A DNA stretch of 64,000 nt from an uncultured Porphyromonadaceae bacterium (GTDB lineage: Bacteria > Bacteroidota > Bacteroidia > Bacteroidales > Muribaculaceae), in assembly GCA_947175605.1 (NCBI GenBank), contig CAMWNH010000003.1, forward strand, positions 1 to 64,000. The letters are read 5' to 3'. A model generated the notes under the pieces. It was given only the letters and a program-made list of their open reading frames with translations, searched no databases and had not been told where the DNA came from. This document shows positions 17,302-26,198 of the stretch, one piece after another (the stretch's first letter is position 1; every line of letters starts with the position of its first letter). The position numbers and the translations under genes are program-made.

Positions 17302-18798
17302 ATGGCAGGAATAAAAAGTCTGGCCAAGGACACCGCAATTTACGGCCTAAGCTCCATCCTCGGGCGCCTGCTCAACTGGCTGCTCGTGCCCATATACACA
17401 CGCGTATTCGCCAACGGGGAGTACGGCATCGTCACATTCGACTACTCCACCGTGGCCCTGCTGCTGGCCCTGCTCACATACGGCATGGAGACCGGCTTCT
17501 TCCGCTTCGTCAATCACGAACGCTGGCGCAATCCCATGGAAGTCTACTCCACCACTCTGCTGTCGCTGGCCGCGAGCTCAACGCTCTTTGTAGTGCTCGT
17601 TTGCGCGTTTCTCGACCCCCTGGCAGCCTTCATGCGCACCCCTGACAGGCCATCATGCACCTTCTTCCTCTTCACTGCCGTAGCCCTCGATGCCTTCACG
17701 GCCATACCCTACGGCTACCTCCGCTTTCGCTCGCAGGCCCTGCGCTTCGCCACCGTACGCTTCACAAACATAGGCATCAACATAGCCCTAAACCTTTTCT
17801 TCCTGCTTGGCTGCCCCTTGCTCGCCGCGCACGCGCCGGCCACGGTCAGCTGGTTCTACGATCCGGATTACGGTATCGGCTACATATTCCTGAGCAACTT
17901 CATAGCCTCCGCAGCTAATCTGCTGCTGCTCTCGCCCCAGCTACGCGGCTTCCGTTGGACCTTCAACACGCGCCTCTGGAAGGAGATGCTGCGGTACTCC
18001 TGGCCACTGCTCGTGCTTAGCTTCGTAGGACTCATGAACCAGAACCTCCCCAATATCATCTTCCCCTATCTCGCCACGCAACTCACCCCCGCCGAGGCCG
18101 ACGCTGCCCTGGGCACATACGGCGCCTGCTACAAGATAGGACTGATAATGATCATGTTCCTCCAGGCCTTCCGCTTCGCCTACGAGCCCATGATATTCGC
18201 CCGCGACAAGAAGCAGGGCGCTCCCGCCGTCAAGCTCTACTCCGATGCCATGAAATACTTCATCATCGCCTCCATGTTCGTCTTTCTGGCCGTGATGTTC
18301 TATCTCAATGTCATCAAGCTCTTTATAGGACGCGGCTACTACGGCGGCCTCGGCGTCGTGCCCGTCATAATGATCGCCGAGCTCTGCTTCGGAGTCGTAT
18401 TCAACCTCTCGGTGTGGTATAAGATCACCGACCGCACCATCTGGGGCTCCTATCTTTCGCTCATAGGCTTCGCCGTGATGCTTGTCATGAACGTCCTGCT
18501 CGTGCCTCGCATATCCTTCTACGGCTGTGCATTCGGCGCCCTGGCCAGCTACGGCATCATGATGCTCGTCAGCTATTTCGTGGGTCAGAAATACTATCCC
18601 GTGGACTATCCCCTGCGGCGCATAGCCTTCTACGTCCTCCTGACAGCCGCCCTGTATTTCGCAGGCACCTTGGGCGTGGATGCAATAACAAGCAACGACT
18701 GGATCGCAGGCTCAATGCGCGCCGTGGCCCTCGCAGCCTTTATTGCTGTGGTCGTGCGTGTGGAACACATACAGCTTCGAATCCCTGCCCGGCGATGA
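17302..18798 (+). CDS. Polysaccharide flippase, Wzx-like (second of two)
   Basis: A 498-residue membrane protein with about twelve to fourteen spans, in the polysaccharide biosynthesis branch of the MOP flippases. The opening GIKSLAKDTAIYGLSSILGR followed by LLVPIYTRVFANGEYGIV is typical of this family in Bacteroidota. It would export lipid-linked sugar units. It overlaps the next gene, a GT4, by four bases (ATGA), so this pair is translationally coupled. It is quite different in sequence from the flippase at 7511. Confidence 0.88.
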   Translation: MAGIKSLAKDTAIYGLSSILGRLLNWLLVPIYTRVFANGEYGIVTFDYSTVALLLALLTYGMETGFFRFVNHERWRNPMEVYSTTLLSLAASSTLFVVLVCAFLDPLAAFMRTPDRPSCTFFLFTAVALDAFTAIPYGYLRFRSQALRFATVRFTNIGINIALNLFFLLGCPLLAAHAPATVSWFYDPDYGIGYIFLSNFIASAANLLLLSPQLRGFRWTFNTRLWKEMLRYSWPLLVLSFVGLMNQNLPNIIFPYLATQLTPAEADAALGTYGACYKIGLIMIMFLQAFRFAYEPMIFARDKKQGAPAVKLYSDAMKYFIIASMFVFLAVMFYLNVIKLFIGRGYYGGLGVVPVIMIAELCFGVVFNLSVWYKITDRTIWGSYLSLIGFAVMLVMNVLLVPRISFYGCAFGALASYGIMMLVSYFVGQKYYPVDYPLRRIAFYVLLTAALYFAGTLGVDAITSNDWIAGSMRAVALAAFIAVVVRVEHIQLRIPARR

Positions 18799-20075
18799 AA
18801 ATTCTTATCATCAACCACAGCGACACACGCGGCGGCGCATCGGTGGTGAGCCGCCGCCTGCTCGATGCCTTCATCTCCGAAGGCGTCGACGCCCGCATGC
18901 TCGTGGTGCACGCCTCTCCCGAAGGCCTCCGGAATCCCCGCATCGCCTGTGCGGCCTCGCCCGCATCCGTCAAGCGGACATTTCTCGCCGAAGAGGCTTG
19001 GAACTGGGCCAACATAGGTTTCTCGCGCTCCGACCTCTTCAAAATCGACTCCGCCACCTTCGGCCTGCCGCTCCACCGCCACCCCAGGGTCTTGGAAGCC
19101 GATGCAATACTGCTCAACTGGGTCAACCAAGGCATGCTCTCTCTCGACGAAATAGGCCGCATCGCCGCCATGGGCAAACGCATCGTATGGACCATGCACG
19201 ACATGTGGCCCGTCACGGGCATCTGCCACCACGCAGGCCAATGCCTCCAATACACCCGCAGCGACGCACCCTGCGCGCGCTGCCCCTTTGTCCACGGGCC
19301 CACACGGCTCATCCCCGAACTCTCGGCCCGCACGGCCCGGCGCAAAATCTGGCTCTACGACAGCATCCCCGATATCGAATTCGTAGCCGTCAGCTCATGG
19401 CTCGGCCGTAAAGCAGCCGAAAGCGCCATCACCGGCGGCCGCCGCATCTCCGTGATTCCCAACGTATTCCCCGTCGATGACTTCCACACCCTGCCCCGCA
19501 CCACGCGCGCCGAGGCATGCCTGCCCTTCCCAGACGACACGCAGCTCGTGCTCATGGGTGCAGCCCGCCTTGACGACCCCGTGAAAGGATTCGACACAGC
19601 CGTACGCGTGCTCAACCGTCTCGACAGCATCCGCGGGCGACGACCCGTGGCCGCCGTATTCTTCGGACAGCTGCGTCGTCCCGAAGTGCTCGACAGCCTG
19701 CGCCTTCCGCACGTTCATCTCGGCCCGATCGCCGACAAAGCACGCATAGCCGAGCTCTACGCCCACGCCTCCGCCGTGCTCTCTACCTCGCACTACGAAA
19801 CCCTCCCCGGCACGCTCATCGAAGGACAGGCCGCCGGTGCATGGCCCGTGAGCTTCGACCGCGGCGGACAAGCCGACATCATATCCGACCCGAGCCTCGG
19901 GAGCCTTATACCATACGGCGATGACGACAGCATGGCCCACGCGCTGAACGATGCCCTCGCGGCAGACACACCTGCCCGCCGCGAGCACCTCAGCGCCGCC
20001 GTAAGGGCCAAATACAGCCCCCGCACATTGGTTAGGAAATATATGGAACTACTATCGGCCGAGCTCGCGCGATAA
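18795..20075 (+). CDS. Glycosyltransferase family 4
   Basis: A 426-residue GT-B enzyme. It opens MKILIINHSDTRGGASVVSR, the glycine-rich loop of family 4. Around 134-172 is the cysteine-rich block HDMWPVTGICHHAGQCLQ ... CARCPF seen in a capsule-linked subgroup. The EX7E region is less standard: SHYETLPGTLIEGQAAG supplies E and E at the right spacing. It is coupled to the flippase upstream. Its last 24 bases overlap the end of the convergent hddC-gmhB gene, so the two mRNAs are antisense at their 3' ends. Confidence 0.85.
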   Translation: MKILIINHSDTRGGASVVSRRLLDAFISEGVDARMLVVHASPEGLRNPRIACAASPASVKRTFLAEEAWNWANIGFSRSDLFKIDSATFGLPLHRHPRVLEADAILLNWVNQGMLSLDEIGRIAAMGKRIVWTMHDMWPVTGICHHAGQCLQYTRSDAPCARCPFVHGPTRLIPELSARTARRKIWLYDSIPDIEFVAVSSWLGRKAAESAITGGRRISVIPNVFPVDDFHTLPRTTRAEACLPFPDDTQLVLMGAARLDDPVKGFDTAVRVLNRLDSIRGRRPVAAVFFGQLRRPEVLDSLRLPHVHLGPIADKARIAELYAHASAVLSTSHYETLPGTLIEGQAAGAWPVSFDRGGQADIISDPSLGSLIPYGDDDSMAHALNDALAADTPARREHLSAAVRAKYSPRTLVRKYMELLSAELAR

Positions 20076-21365
20076 CACTTCTGCAAGCGCCCCCGGCTCG
20101 TTTCTCGGCACAAGGAACGAGCGGCAACCCGCACGCTCGCCGGCCTCCACATCATTCGCGCTGTCGCCTATCATTATCGACTGCGAAAGATCGATATTGA
20201 AATCCCGAGCCGCGCGCAGAAGCATACCCGGCTTCGGCTTGCGGCACTCGCAATCGAACTTCAGCTCCGGCACCTCGCCCTCGAAACCCTTGTCGGGATG
20301 ATGAGGGCAATAATAGAGCGCATCGATGTACGCCCCCTCGCGGCCCAGTTCCGTAGCCATCTTGCGGTGTATCTCGTCCAGCTCCTCCACCGTCACCTCC
20401 CCGCGCGCTATCACAGGCTGATTGGTAACGACAATAGCCAGATAGCCCGACGCATTAATCATGCGCACGGCCTCCGCAACACCCTCGATGAGCTCGAAAT
20501 CCGCGATGTCGCGCAGGAAGCCCTTGTAGACATTCAGCGTTCCGTCGCGGTCGAGGAACACCGCCCGCTGACGCTGCGAGAGATTGCGTGCAGCCACAGT
20601 GCCGTTCATGAAATCCTTACGCACAGCCTCGAATCGCTCCGGCGTGCCCATGTCCTTCACATACTCCGGACTGTCATAGCAATACAGCTCACCCGTCCCG
20701 GCCAGAGGCTTCAGCAGATCACGGTCAAGATCCACCTTCTTCACCTTCCCGTCCGGCCCCGGCAGCCCCACGGCATCAGCGTCAATCCCGCTGCGGTCCA
20801 GCACCCGGGGACTGATCACATGCAGTCCCGCGTTCACGCGGTTGTCATAATACTCCGGCCGCGCATCCTCCTTCGTCAGCCACGACAGCACACGGTGCTC
20901 CCCGTCGGCAATGATAAGGCCGCTGTCATAGGGATGGCTGTTGGGGTGCGTGAAAAGCGTCACCGCACCGCCGTGACTGCGGTGATAGTCCACGAAACGC
21001 TTGAAATCTATATCGAACAGCGCATCGGCATTCAGCAACAGGAAATCCTCCGTCAGCCGATCGCGCAACTTGAACAGCGCACCCGCATTGCCCAGCGGCA
21101 CCTCCTCGTTGAAGTACTCGATCTTCACGCCGAAAGGCTTTCCCGTGGCAGGAGACACGCCCGATCCGTCGCCGAAATAATCCATGATCACATTGCCCAG
21201 ATGCGACACCGTGATGATGATGTCATCGAAGCCCTGCTCGCGCAGACGCTCCAGCTCGTGCTCCAGCACCGGACGGCCGTCGATCTTTATCATGGGCTTG
21301 GGGATATCGCTGAAGAGCGATGAGATTCGCGTGCCCTTGCCCCCGGCCATTATTACGCACTTCAT
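20052..21365 (-). CDS. Heptose 1-phosphate nucleotidyltransferase fused to heptose bisphosphate phosphatase (HddC-GmhB)
   Basis: A 437-residue two-domain enzyme. Residues 1-250 are a sugar-nucleotide transferase with MAGGKGTRISSLF and KPM (23-25), as in HddC. Residues 265-437 are a GmhB-type HAD phosphatase: FLDRDGTLN (D272, D274), the zinc loop C353, H355, C372, C374 (CPHHP and CECRKPKPG), and IGDSANDVEAG. GmhB removes the 7-phosphate of heptose 1,7-bisphosphate and HddC then activates C1, so the fusion joins successive steps. With hddA and gmhA just upstream the pathway from sedoheptulose 7-phosphate to nucleotide heptose is complete. GDP as carrier is inferred from the HddA/HddC-type set. 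Confidence 0.88.
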   Translation of the reverse strand: MKCVIMAGGKGTRISSLFSDIPKPMIKIDGRPVLEHELERLREQGFDDIIITVSHLGNVIMDYFGDGSGVSPATGKPFGVKIEYFNEEVPLGNAGALFKLRDRLTEDFLLLNADALFDIDFKRFVDYHRSHGGAVTLFTHPNSHPYDSGLIIADGEHRVLSWLTKEDARPEYYDNRVNAGLHVISPRVLDRSGIDADAVGLPGPDGKVKKVDLDRDLLKPLAGTGELYCYDSPEYVKDMGTPERFEAVRKDFMNGTVAARNLSQRQRAVFLDRDGTLNVYKGFLRDIADFELIEGVAEAVRMINASGYLAIVVTNQPVIARGEVTVEELDEIHRKMATELGREGAYIDALYYCPHHPDKGFEGEVPELKFDCECRKPKPGMLLRAARDFNIDLSQSIMIGDSANDVEAGERAGCRSFLVPRNEPGALAEVLSRELGR

Positions 21366-21393
21366 ATTCCGCGACTATCTGCCTGTATAAGTG

Positions 21394-21981
21394 TTACTTC
21401 TTGTATTCCTTCCCGAAAATCGCCTCCTCCACCAGACAGCAGATGATATGTCCTATCAGCGTCTGGCATTCCTGTATGCGGGGCGTTGATTCGCTCGGCA
21501 CCTTGATCACAAGGTCCGACGCATCCATCTTACAGGGCTTCGAGCCCGTCAGGGAGATAGTGTAGATATTCTTGCGGCGACATTCCTCGAGCGCCTCCAC
21601 AATATTGGCCGAGTTGCCCGACGTGGAAATACCTATGAACACATCGCCCTCGCGCCCCTGTGCCTGCACCTGACGCGAGAACAGCTTCTCATAGCCGTAA
21701 TCATTGCCTATGGCCGTGAGGATGGACGTATCCGTGGTCAGAGCCACCGACGGCAGCCCCGGTCGGTCGAAATAGAACTTGCTCACGAATTCCCCGGCAA
21801 GGTGCTGCGCATCGGCCGCGCTGCCTCCGTTGCCGGCAAACATTGTCTTGCAGCCGCGGCGATAAGCCTCTATGCACACTTCCGCTGCCTTGCGGATGCG
21901 GCCCGTAAGCTCCGCATCGTCCGCTATCGCCTGCTTCACGCGGGCGCTCTCGCTTATCTGCGATTTTATGATGTCTTCCAT
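21394..21981 (-). CDS. gmhA: Sedoheptulose 7-phosphate isomerase
   Basis: A 195-residue SIS-domain enzyme that turns sedoheptulose 7-phosphate into D-glycero-D-manno-heptose 7-phosphate, the first step of heptose synthesis. Visible are MFAGNGGSAADAQHLAGEF, the ISTSGNSANIVEAL phosphate loop, and the C-terminal TPRIQECQTLIGHIICCLVE with active-site E and H. I use the ATG at 21981; the track start at 21993 is a GTG that would overlap the hddA stop (GTGA) and adds only four residues, so it remains possible. It sits between hddA and the fusion gene with short gaps. Confidence 0.92.
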   Translation of the reverse strand: MEDIIKSQISESARVKQAIADDAELTGRIRKAAEVCIEAYRRGCKTMFAGNGGSAADAQHLAGEFVSKFYFDRPGLPSVALTTDTSILTAIGNDYGYEKLFSRQVQAQGREGDVFIGISTSGNSANIVEALEECRRKNIYTISLTGSKPCKMDASDLVIKVPSESTPRIQECQTLIGHIICCLVEEAIFGKEYKK

Positions 21982-21989
21982 CTCCTGTC

Positions 21990-23030
21990 TCACACTTTGT
22001 CCGTATCGTAGATCTTCCAGCCGTGGCCTCCGCCCTCCGTGAACTGGAAGGGCATCACGAAGCCCGGCAGGCGCCCCAACGCGTCGATCACATTCTTCTT
22101 CTTCACCGGATCCACCATGAACATGATGAAGCCTCCGCCACCGGCGCCGCTCACCTTGCCCGAGATGGCACCGGCCTCCAGAGCCGTATCGAAAGCCTCC
22201 TGGATCATCGGATTGGAGATGGCGTCCGCCATCTTCTTCTTATTCTCCCAGCCCTGCCCCAGAATCTTGGCAAAGCTGTGCATGTCACCCTTGAGCAGCG
22301 CGTGCTTCATGTCCACGGCCGATTGCTTGATGGCATGCATGGCTTCGATTACCTCATTATCACCCTTGGTGGTGTTCTTGCACTGCTCGTCGATGATTTT
22401 CGCGCTGCTGCGCGAAGCGCCCGTGAAGTAGAGCAGCAGCGAAGCCTCGAGCTCGTCGATAATCCAGCGCTTGATTTTAAGCGGATTCACGATCACAAGA
22501 TCATCCTTATGGAACTCCATGAAGTTGAAGCCGCCGAAACTTGCCGCATACTGGTCCTGCTTGCCGCCGGCGAGCTTCAGATCCTTGCGCTCGATTTCGA
22601 ATGCCAGGCGTGAGGTCTCATAATCGCCCAGAGGCAGCGAGAGCCATTCGATGAATGCCTTCAGTATGCACACGACCATCGACGACGACGTGCCCAGTCC
22701 CGAACCGATCGGTGCGTCGTTATACGTGGTGATCCGGAACCCCCGAGGCTCGATGCCGAAATCGCGCACGATACGGTTGTACGTGCCCTTCACCAGCGAG
22801 GCATCGCCGTCTATTTCGAGCGTTGGCCCCAGAGGATAGCTCTTGAAGCACTTCGCATCGTAGGAGTTTATGATTATCTCGGGATTGTCGATTTCCTCGA
22901 TCGTACAGTAAGCGTACAGATTTATAGTTGCATTCAGCACCAAGCCGCCATAAATATCGCTGTAGGGCGACAGGTCGCTTCCGCCTCCGGCCAGACCGAT
23001 ACGCAAGGGTGACTTACTTCTTACTATCAT
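21990..23030 (-). CDS. hddA: D-glycero-alpha-D-manno-heptose 7-phosphate kinase (GHMP family)
   Basis: A 346-residue GHMP kinase. The start SKSPLRIGLAGGGSDLSPY, the ATP loop PIGSGLGTSSSMVV (107-120), and the C-terminal GAISGKVSGAGGGGFIMFM are typical of HddA rather than galactokinase or mevalonate kinase. It phosphorylates C1 of heptose 7-phosphate, giving the bisphosphate that the GmhB domain two genes on dephosphorylates. It is the first gene of the operon and has a very good promoter at 23104-23135. Confidence 0.9.
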   Translation of the reverse strand: MIVRSKSPLRIGLAGGGSDLSPYSDIYGGLVLNATINLYAYCTIEEIDNPEIIINSYDAKCFKSYPLGPTLEIDGDASLVKGTYNRIVRDFGIEPRGFRITTYNDAPIGSGLGTSSSMVVCILKAFIEWLSLPLGDYETSRLAFEIERKDLKLAGGKQDQYAASFGGFNFMEFHKDDLVIVNPLKIKRWIIDELEASLLLYFTGASRSSAKIIDEQCKNTTKGDNEVIEAMHAIKQSAVDMKHALLKGDMHSFAKILGQGWENKKKMADAISNPMIQEAFDTALEAGAISGKVSGAGGGGFIMFMVDPVKKKNVIDALGRLPGFVMPFQFTEGGGHGWKIYDTDKV

Positions 23031-23103
23031 CTTCAGGTATTTTGGGTATAGATAATGATGGGCGCCACCGGTTTTCTCTCGCTTAGAGCTCCGGTAGCAT
23101 CGG

Positions 23104-23135
23104 CAAATTTAATAAAATTATTGCAACTATCCAAA
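23104..23135 (-). promoter_or_regulatory. Promoter of the heptose operon
   Basis: Minus strand TTTG (23135-23132), 20 bases, TAAATTTG (23111-23104): a perfect fit. The leader to the hddA ATG would be about 67 bases. It shows that the heptose genes can be expressed apart from the GtrA gene just upstream. Confidence 0.75.
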
Positions 23136-23174
23136 AAACACACCGCGCGCAGACGGCACTTCCGGACTATCCGA

Positions 23175-23735
23175 TTACTTTTTGTGCGTTTTGTGTATAC
23201 CTATGCCCAGCTTGTCCAGAAAACGGATGATGTACGGGTCCAGCCGCGTGGACTTGAACACCACATTGCGCTGCATCTGGAAGTTCCAGCACAGCGACAC
23301 CATCAGCGCCACGAACAGACGAGCCGCAAAGAACGTACCATCGTCCGAAATGCCCTTCACGACATGATGCAGCCACTCCCAGTCCCGCACAAGCGAATAC
23401 ACAATCTGCGTGCCGAAGCTGTTCAGCAGCAGCGACCCGGCCCATACGAAGGCAAACTTCGTCAGCGCCGCGCGCCACATCACGCCCTGCGCGTGGAAGG
23501 TGAAGTAATAGTTGATTATGCAGTTCAGCACGCCGCCTACAAAGGCGCCGATAGCCGTCGATAGCCACGCCGAAAGATCGAAGACCGAAAACACCAGCAA
23601 GGCCGTGAGCGTATCTATCCACCCGCACACCTGCGACGACATACTCGAGCGCAACAAGGTGAAGAAGAACCCGTCGCTATGCAGGATCTTCGACTTAAGA
23701 CTCGAGTTCTTGCTGTTGTCGGACTCCCCGGCCAC
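23175..23735 (-). CDS. GtrA-like membrane protein
   Basis: A 186-residue protein with four membrane segments (about 38-56, 58-80, 90-110, 135-152) matching the GtrA/DPMS family: STAIGAFVGGVLNCIINYYFTFH is the hallmark stretch, with the NYYFTF motif. GtrA proteins are thought to help move polyprenyl-phosphate sugars or related lipids. The best start is a GTG at 23735, nine bases after the CDP-alcohol phosphotransferase gene; no nearby ATG keeps the first segment. A lysine-rich C-terminus faces the cytosol. Pairing with that gene suggests a shared lipid-linked substrate, not proven. Confidence 0.78.
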   Translation of the reverse strand: MAGESDNSKNSSLKSKILHSDGFFFTLLRSSMSSQVCGWIDTLTALLVFSVFDLSAWLSTAIGAFVGGVLNCIINYYFTFHAQGVMWRAALTKFAFVWAGSLLLNSFGTQIVYSLVRDWEWLHHVVKGISDDGTFFAARLFVALMVSLCWNFQMQRNVVFKSTRLDPYIIRFLDKLGIGIHKTHKK

Positions 23736-23744
23736 CGCTCTGTC

Positions 23745-24440
23745 TTACTTGTTTTTATGATAAGGTTTGGGAGGATCCTCGCGGGCCAGCATCTTAAGGT
23801 CCTTGGCCAGGCTCACGATGTAGATCAGGAACAGTGCCGTGGCCACAAGCGCGCCCGCGCAGTCGTAGAGCGACCAATCCTGCCCCAGCACACGGATGCT
23901 CACTTCCTTCATCGGGAAGTAGGCGTAGCAAAGACAAACCGCTATGAGGATCAGGCGCATCTCCGTCGGCCCCATGCTGGCATAGGTCAGCCGGAACTTG
24001 CCTATCACTATGGTCGAGAGATAGGTGTAGATCGACAGGCAGAGATAGCCGCCCATGATGAAGAGCGATATACTCAGCTGCATCATGGGCGAGAGGCCCA
24101 TGCCGATGCAGAACAGGCAGGTGGTGAGCGCGTCAAGAGAATGGTCGATAAAGAAGCCGTACTTCGGGCGCTGCGTGCCGCGATACCGCGCCATTGTGCC
24201 GTCCAGGCTGTCGCCGTACCAGTTCAGCAACAGGCAGAACGACGAGGCCCAGAAATAATATACATTCACATTTGCCAGCCAGCAGAACACCGCGTAAAGA
24301 ACTGCGGCAAACACACCGAAATAGGTGAGCATATCGGATGTTACCCATTCGGGCTGCCGTTCCACGAGCCATCCTACGGCCTTTTTCTCAAGTCGGTTGA
24401 GAACGGACGTCTGGATGCGCTCCGCATTTTCATTTCCCAT
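23745..24440 (-). CDS. CDP-alcohol phosphatidyltransferase family protein
   Basis: A 231-residue membrane enzyme with about six spans. The family signature is present: D77, D80-G81, A84-R85, G95, D99 and D103 (within DSLDGTMARYRG and YGFFIDHSLD). The spacing between AR and G is nine, not the textbook eight; I recall a bacterial subgroup with a similar RPKYG stretch, but did not check. These enzymes swap CMP of a CDP-alcohol for a second alcohol, making phospholipids or phosphodiester headgroups. It is followed by GtrA and lies next to the heptose operon. The donor and acceptor alcohols cannot be named. Confidence 0.85.
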   Translation of the reverse strand: MGNENAERIQTSVLNRLEKKAVGWLVERQPEWVTSDMLTYFGVFAAVLYAVFCWLANVNVYYFWASSFCLLLNWYGDSLDGTMARYRGTQRPKYGFFIDHSLDALTTCLFCIGMGLSPMMQLSISLFIMGGYLCLSIYTYLSTIVIGKFRLTYASMGPTEMRLILIAVCLCYAYFPMKEVSIRVLGQDWSLYDCAGALVATALFLIYIVSLAKDLKMLAREDPPKPYHKNK

Positions 24441-24537
24441 GTTCGCTTGTATCTTGTTTTGTATTTTTTCGTTTTTAAGGCTTAGACCCGGGGCTGCTGC
24501 GTCGCGCTCGCTGCCTGATGCGGGACTTTACGCATTG

Positions 24538-24545
24538 CAAAGTTA
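24538..24545 (-). promoter_or_regulatory. Likely -7 element of the CDP-alcohol transferase gene
   Basis: Minus strand TAACTTTG is a perfect -7 form about 100 bases before the ATG at 24440. A TTG exists at 24560-24558 but only 12 bases away, so the -33 is unclear. Confidence 0.45.
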
Positions 24546-24579
24546 ACACTATTTTTTCAATTCAGGGCCATAAGTGCAT

Positions 24580-24612
24580 AAAAAAAGCCGCCCGGCTTCA
24601 CAGTCGGGCGAC
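24580..24612 (-). terminator. Rho-independent terminator at the end of the glucan locus
   Basis: On the minus strand GTCGCCCG (24612-24605) pairs with CGGGCGGC (24594-24587), with one G-U pair, and is followed by seven U. It lies 65 bases after the GH128-like gene and closes the susC-to-GH128 transcript. Confidence 0.85.
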
Positions 24613-24677
24613 CCCATTCTGATTAATTAATCAGAAGTGTTTGACAATTATAACTATACTCATATTCTCATATTTTC

Positions 24678-26147
24678 TTATTTCACGAGCACCTTGCGCG
24701 AGCCCACAAGATAGATGCCTGCAGGCAGGCCCTTGGTGGCTTCGCCGGGAGCTACCGCGCTGCGCACGCGCATGCCCTGCGTGTTATACACGTCCACGGG
24801 TGCGTCCGCCTTGTCTGACTCAACGTTCACGGCATCGATGCCGGCCACCGACGAAAGGCGCAGAGCCGAGATGCGGATGCCCGAAGGCTGGTAGGGAGCC
24901 TCATCCTTCAGGCGCAGTGTCTGCTTGCCGGCAGGAAGCGTAACCTTGAAAAGCTCCGTATTGTAGTTCTCGTCGGAATTGCTCAGCGTGAAACGGCGGG
25001 CGGCACACAGCTTCGTGGCCTTGCCGTTAGCGTCCACCGAGCAGATGCTCATCATCGGATCGAAGCGTGTGGGCTCACCCATACCCGAAACCACCAGTTC
25101 CAGATTATAGTCGCCGGCTTCGGGAACATCGAACTGATAGTCCAGCGTAGCACCGCCGTTGAACTGTTTGATTTCAATGGGCTTGGGAGCATCGGGATTA
25201 GCGCCCGAGCCTATACCTGCAACATTGCGGGCGTGATAGTCCGTGGCAGCAACAAACTGGCCCACGGGATGGTAGTACTCAGGATCATATTCCCAGAGAT
25301 AGGTATATACCTTACCCTGCTCGGTCAGCGTGTTGATGATATTCTTGTCTTCGTCAACCGTGGTCTTGAGCAGGCCGTAGTTGGGCTGATTATTGCCGTC
25401 CGACACACCCTGGGCCATGAACCACGAGTAGCGGTAGATGCACTCGGAGCTCTCGAGCCATTCCACGCATTCGACCATCGACGAAATCTGCGTTTCGGGC
25501 GCTACGTACACATTTCCCGCACCACCGGGCCAGTAGCACCACTCGGTCACCCAAACCTGCTTGCCGTACTTGGCATAGAATTCCTCGGCCGTCGACTTCA
25601 TGAGGCCGAAACCGCCGTAGTTGTGAAGAGCCGTGTAGTCGAAGGCGTCGAGGCCCACGAGTTTAACGAACTCGTCCATCCACTTGGCAGGAGTGCTGTA
25701 CTGCGGATTCGACGAATAATTGAGCGCGGGAGCCACGATCTTGAGGCCCAGTTCGCGCGCCAAGGCAACAACGGCGGGCCATGCCTCGGCAGCCTGGGCG
25801 GGCGTCAGGTTGGCCTGATTGGTGAAGTTAGGTTCGTTGAAGCCCAAGAGATACTTCACCTCCGGATGTTCCTTGCAGTATTTGCGGATGTTCTCGGCGC
25901 TGTAGCTGCGATTCCAGGTCATCGGGCAGAAGTCCATGCTGCTCTCATAGTTCTGCACCTGATACTGATAACCGGCCGAAGGCGTATTACCCCAGTTATA
26001 CCACCAGCACGAGCCCTTCTCGATCTGTTCTATCTCGCCTGCGTATGTGAACTTGGCGCACACACCGCGCTTTTCGCTACGGGCTTCGGCGCCGGCAGCA
26101 ACCAGCGCAACCATCCCCAGTGAAAGAAGAATTTTATTGATTTTCAT
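24678..26147 (-). CDS. GH128-like endo-beta-1,3-glucanase with beta-sandwich and sorting tail
   Basis: A 489-residue secreted protein. After a signal peptide (to about 22) comes a glycosyl hydrolase domain of the Asl1/GH128 type (about 25-290): LLGFNEPNF holds the likely acid/base E105 and VWVTEWCYWPGG the nucleophile E202, with aromatic-rich WWYNWG near 48. Residues about 325-435 form a beta-sandwich like a carbohydrate-binding module (VPEAGDYNLELVV ... LRLKDEAPYQPSGIRI). The last 60 residues (VDVYNTQGMRV ... LPAGIYLVGSRKVLVK) look like a type IX sorting tail. GH128 enzymes cut beta-1,3-glucan, fitting the GH16 and GH3 neighbours. It is the last gene of the locus. Confidence 0.82.
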   Translation of the reverse strand: MKINKILLSLGMVALVAAGAEARSEKRGVCAKFTYAGEIEQIEKGSCWWYNWGNTPSAGYQYQVQNYESSMDFCPMTWNRSYSAENIRKYCKEHPEVKYLLGFNEPNFTNQANLTPAQAAEAWPAVVALARELGLKIVAPALNYSSNPQYSTPAKWMDEFVKLVGLDAFDYTALHNYGGFGLMKSTAEEFYAKYGKQVWVTEWCYWPGGAGNVYVAPETQISSMVECVEWLESSECIYRYSWFMAQGVSDGNNQPNYGLLKTTVDEDKNIINTLTEQGKVYTYLWEYDPEYYHPVGQFVAATDYHARNVAGIGSGANPDAPKPIEIKQFNGGATLDYQFDVPEAGDYNLELVVSGMGEPTRFDPMMSICSVDANGKATKLCAARRFTLSNSDENYNTELFKVTLPAGKQTLRLKDEAPYQPSGIRISALRLSSVAGIDAVNVESDKADAPVDVYNTQGMRVRSAVAPGEATKGLPAGIYLVGSRKVLVK

Positions 26148-26198
26148 ATTGTTTACTTATGATTCTGATTGGTAAAATTCAATGTCGTATTTCGCGGA

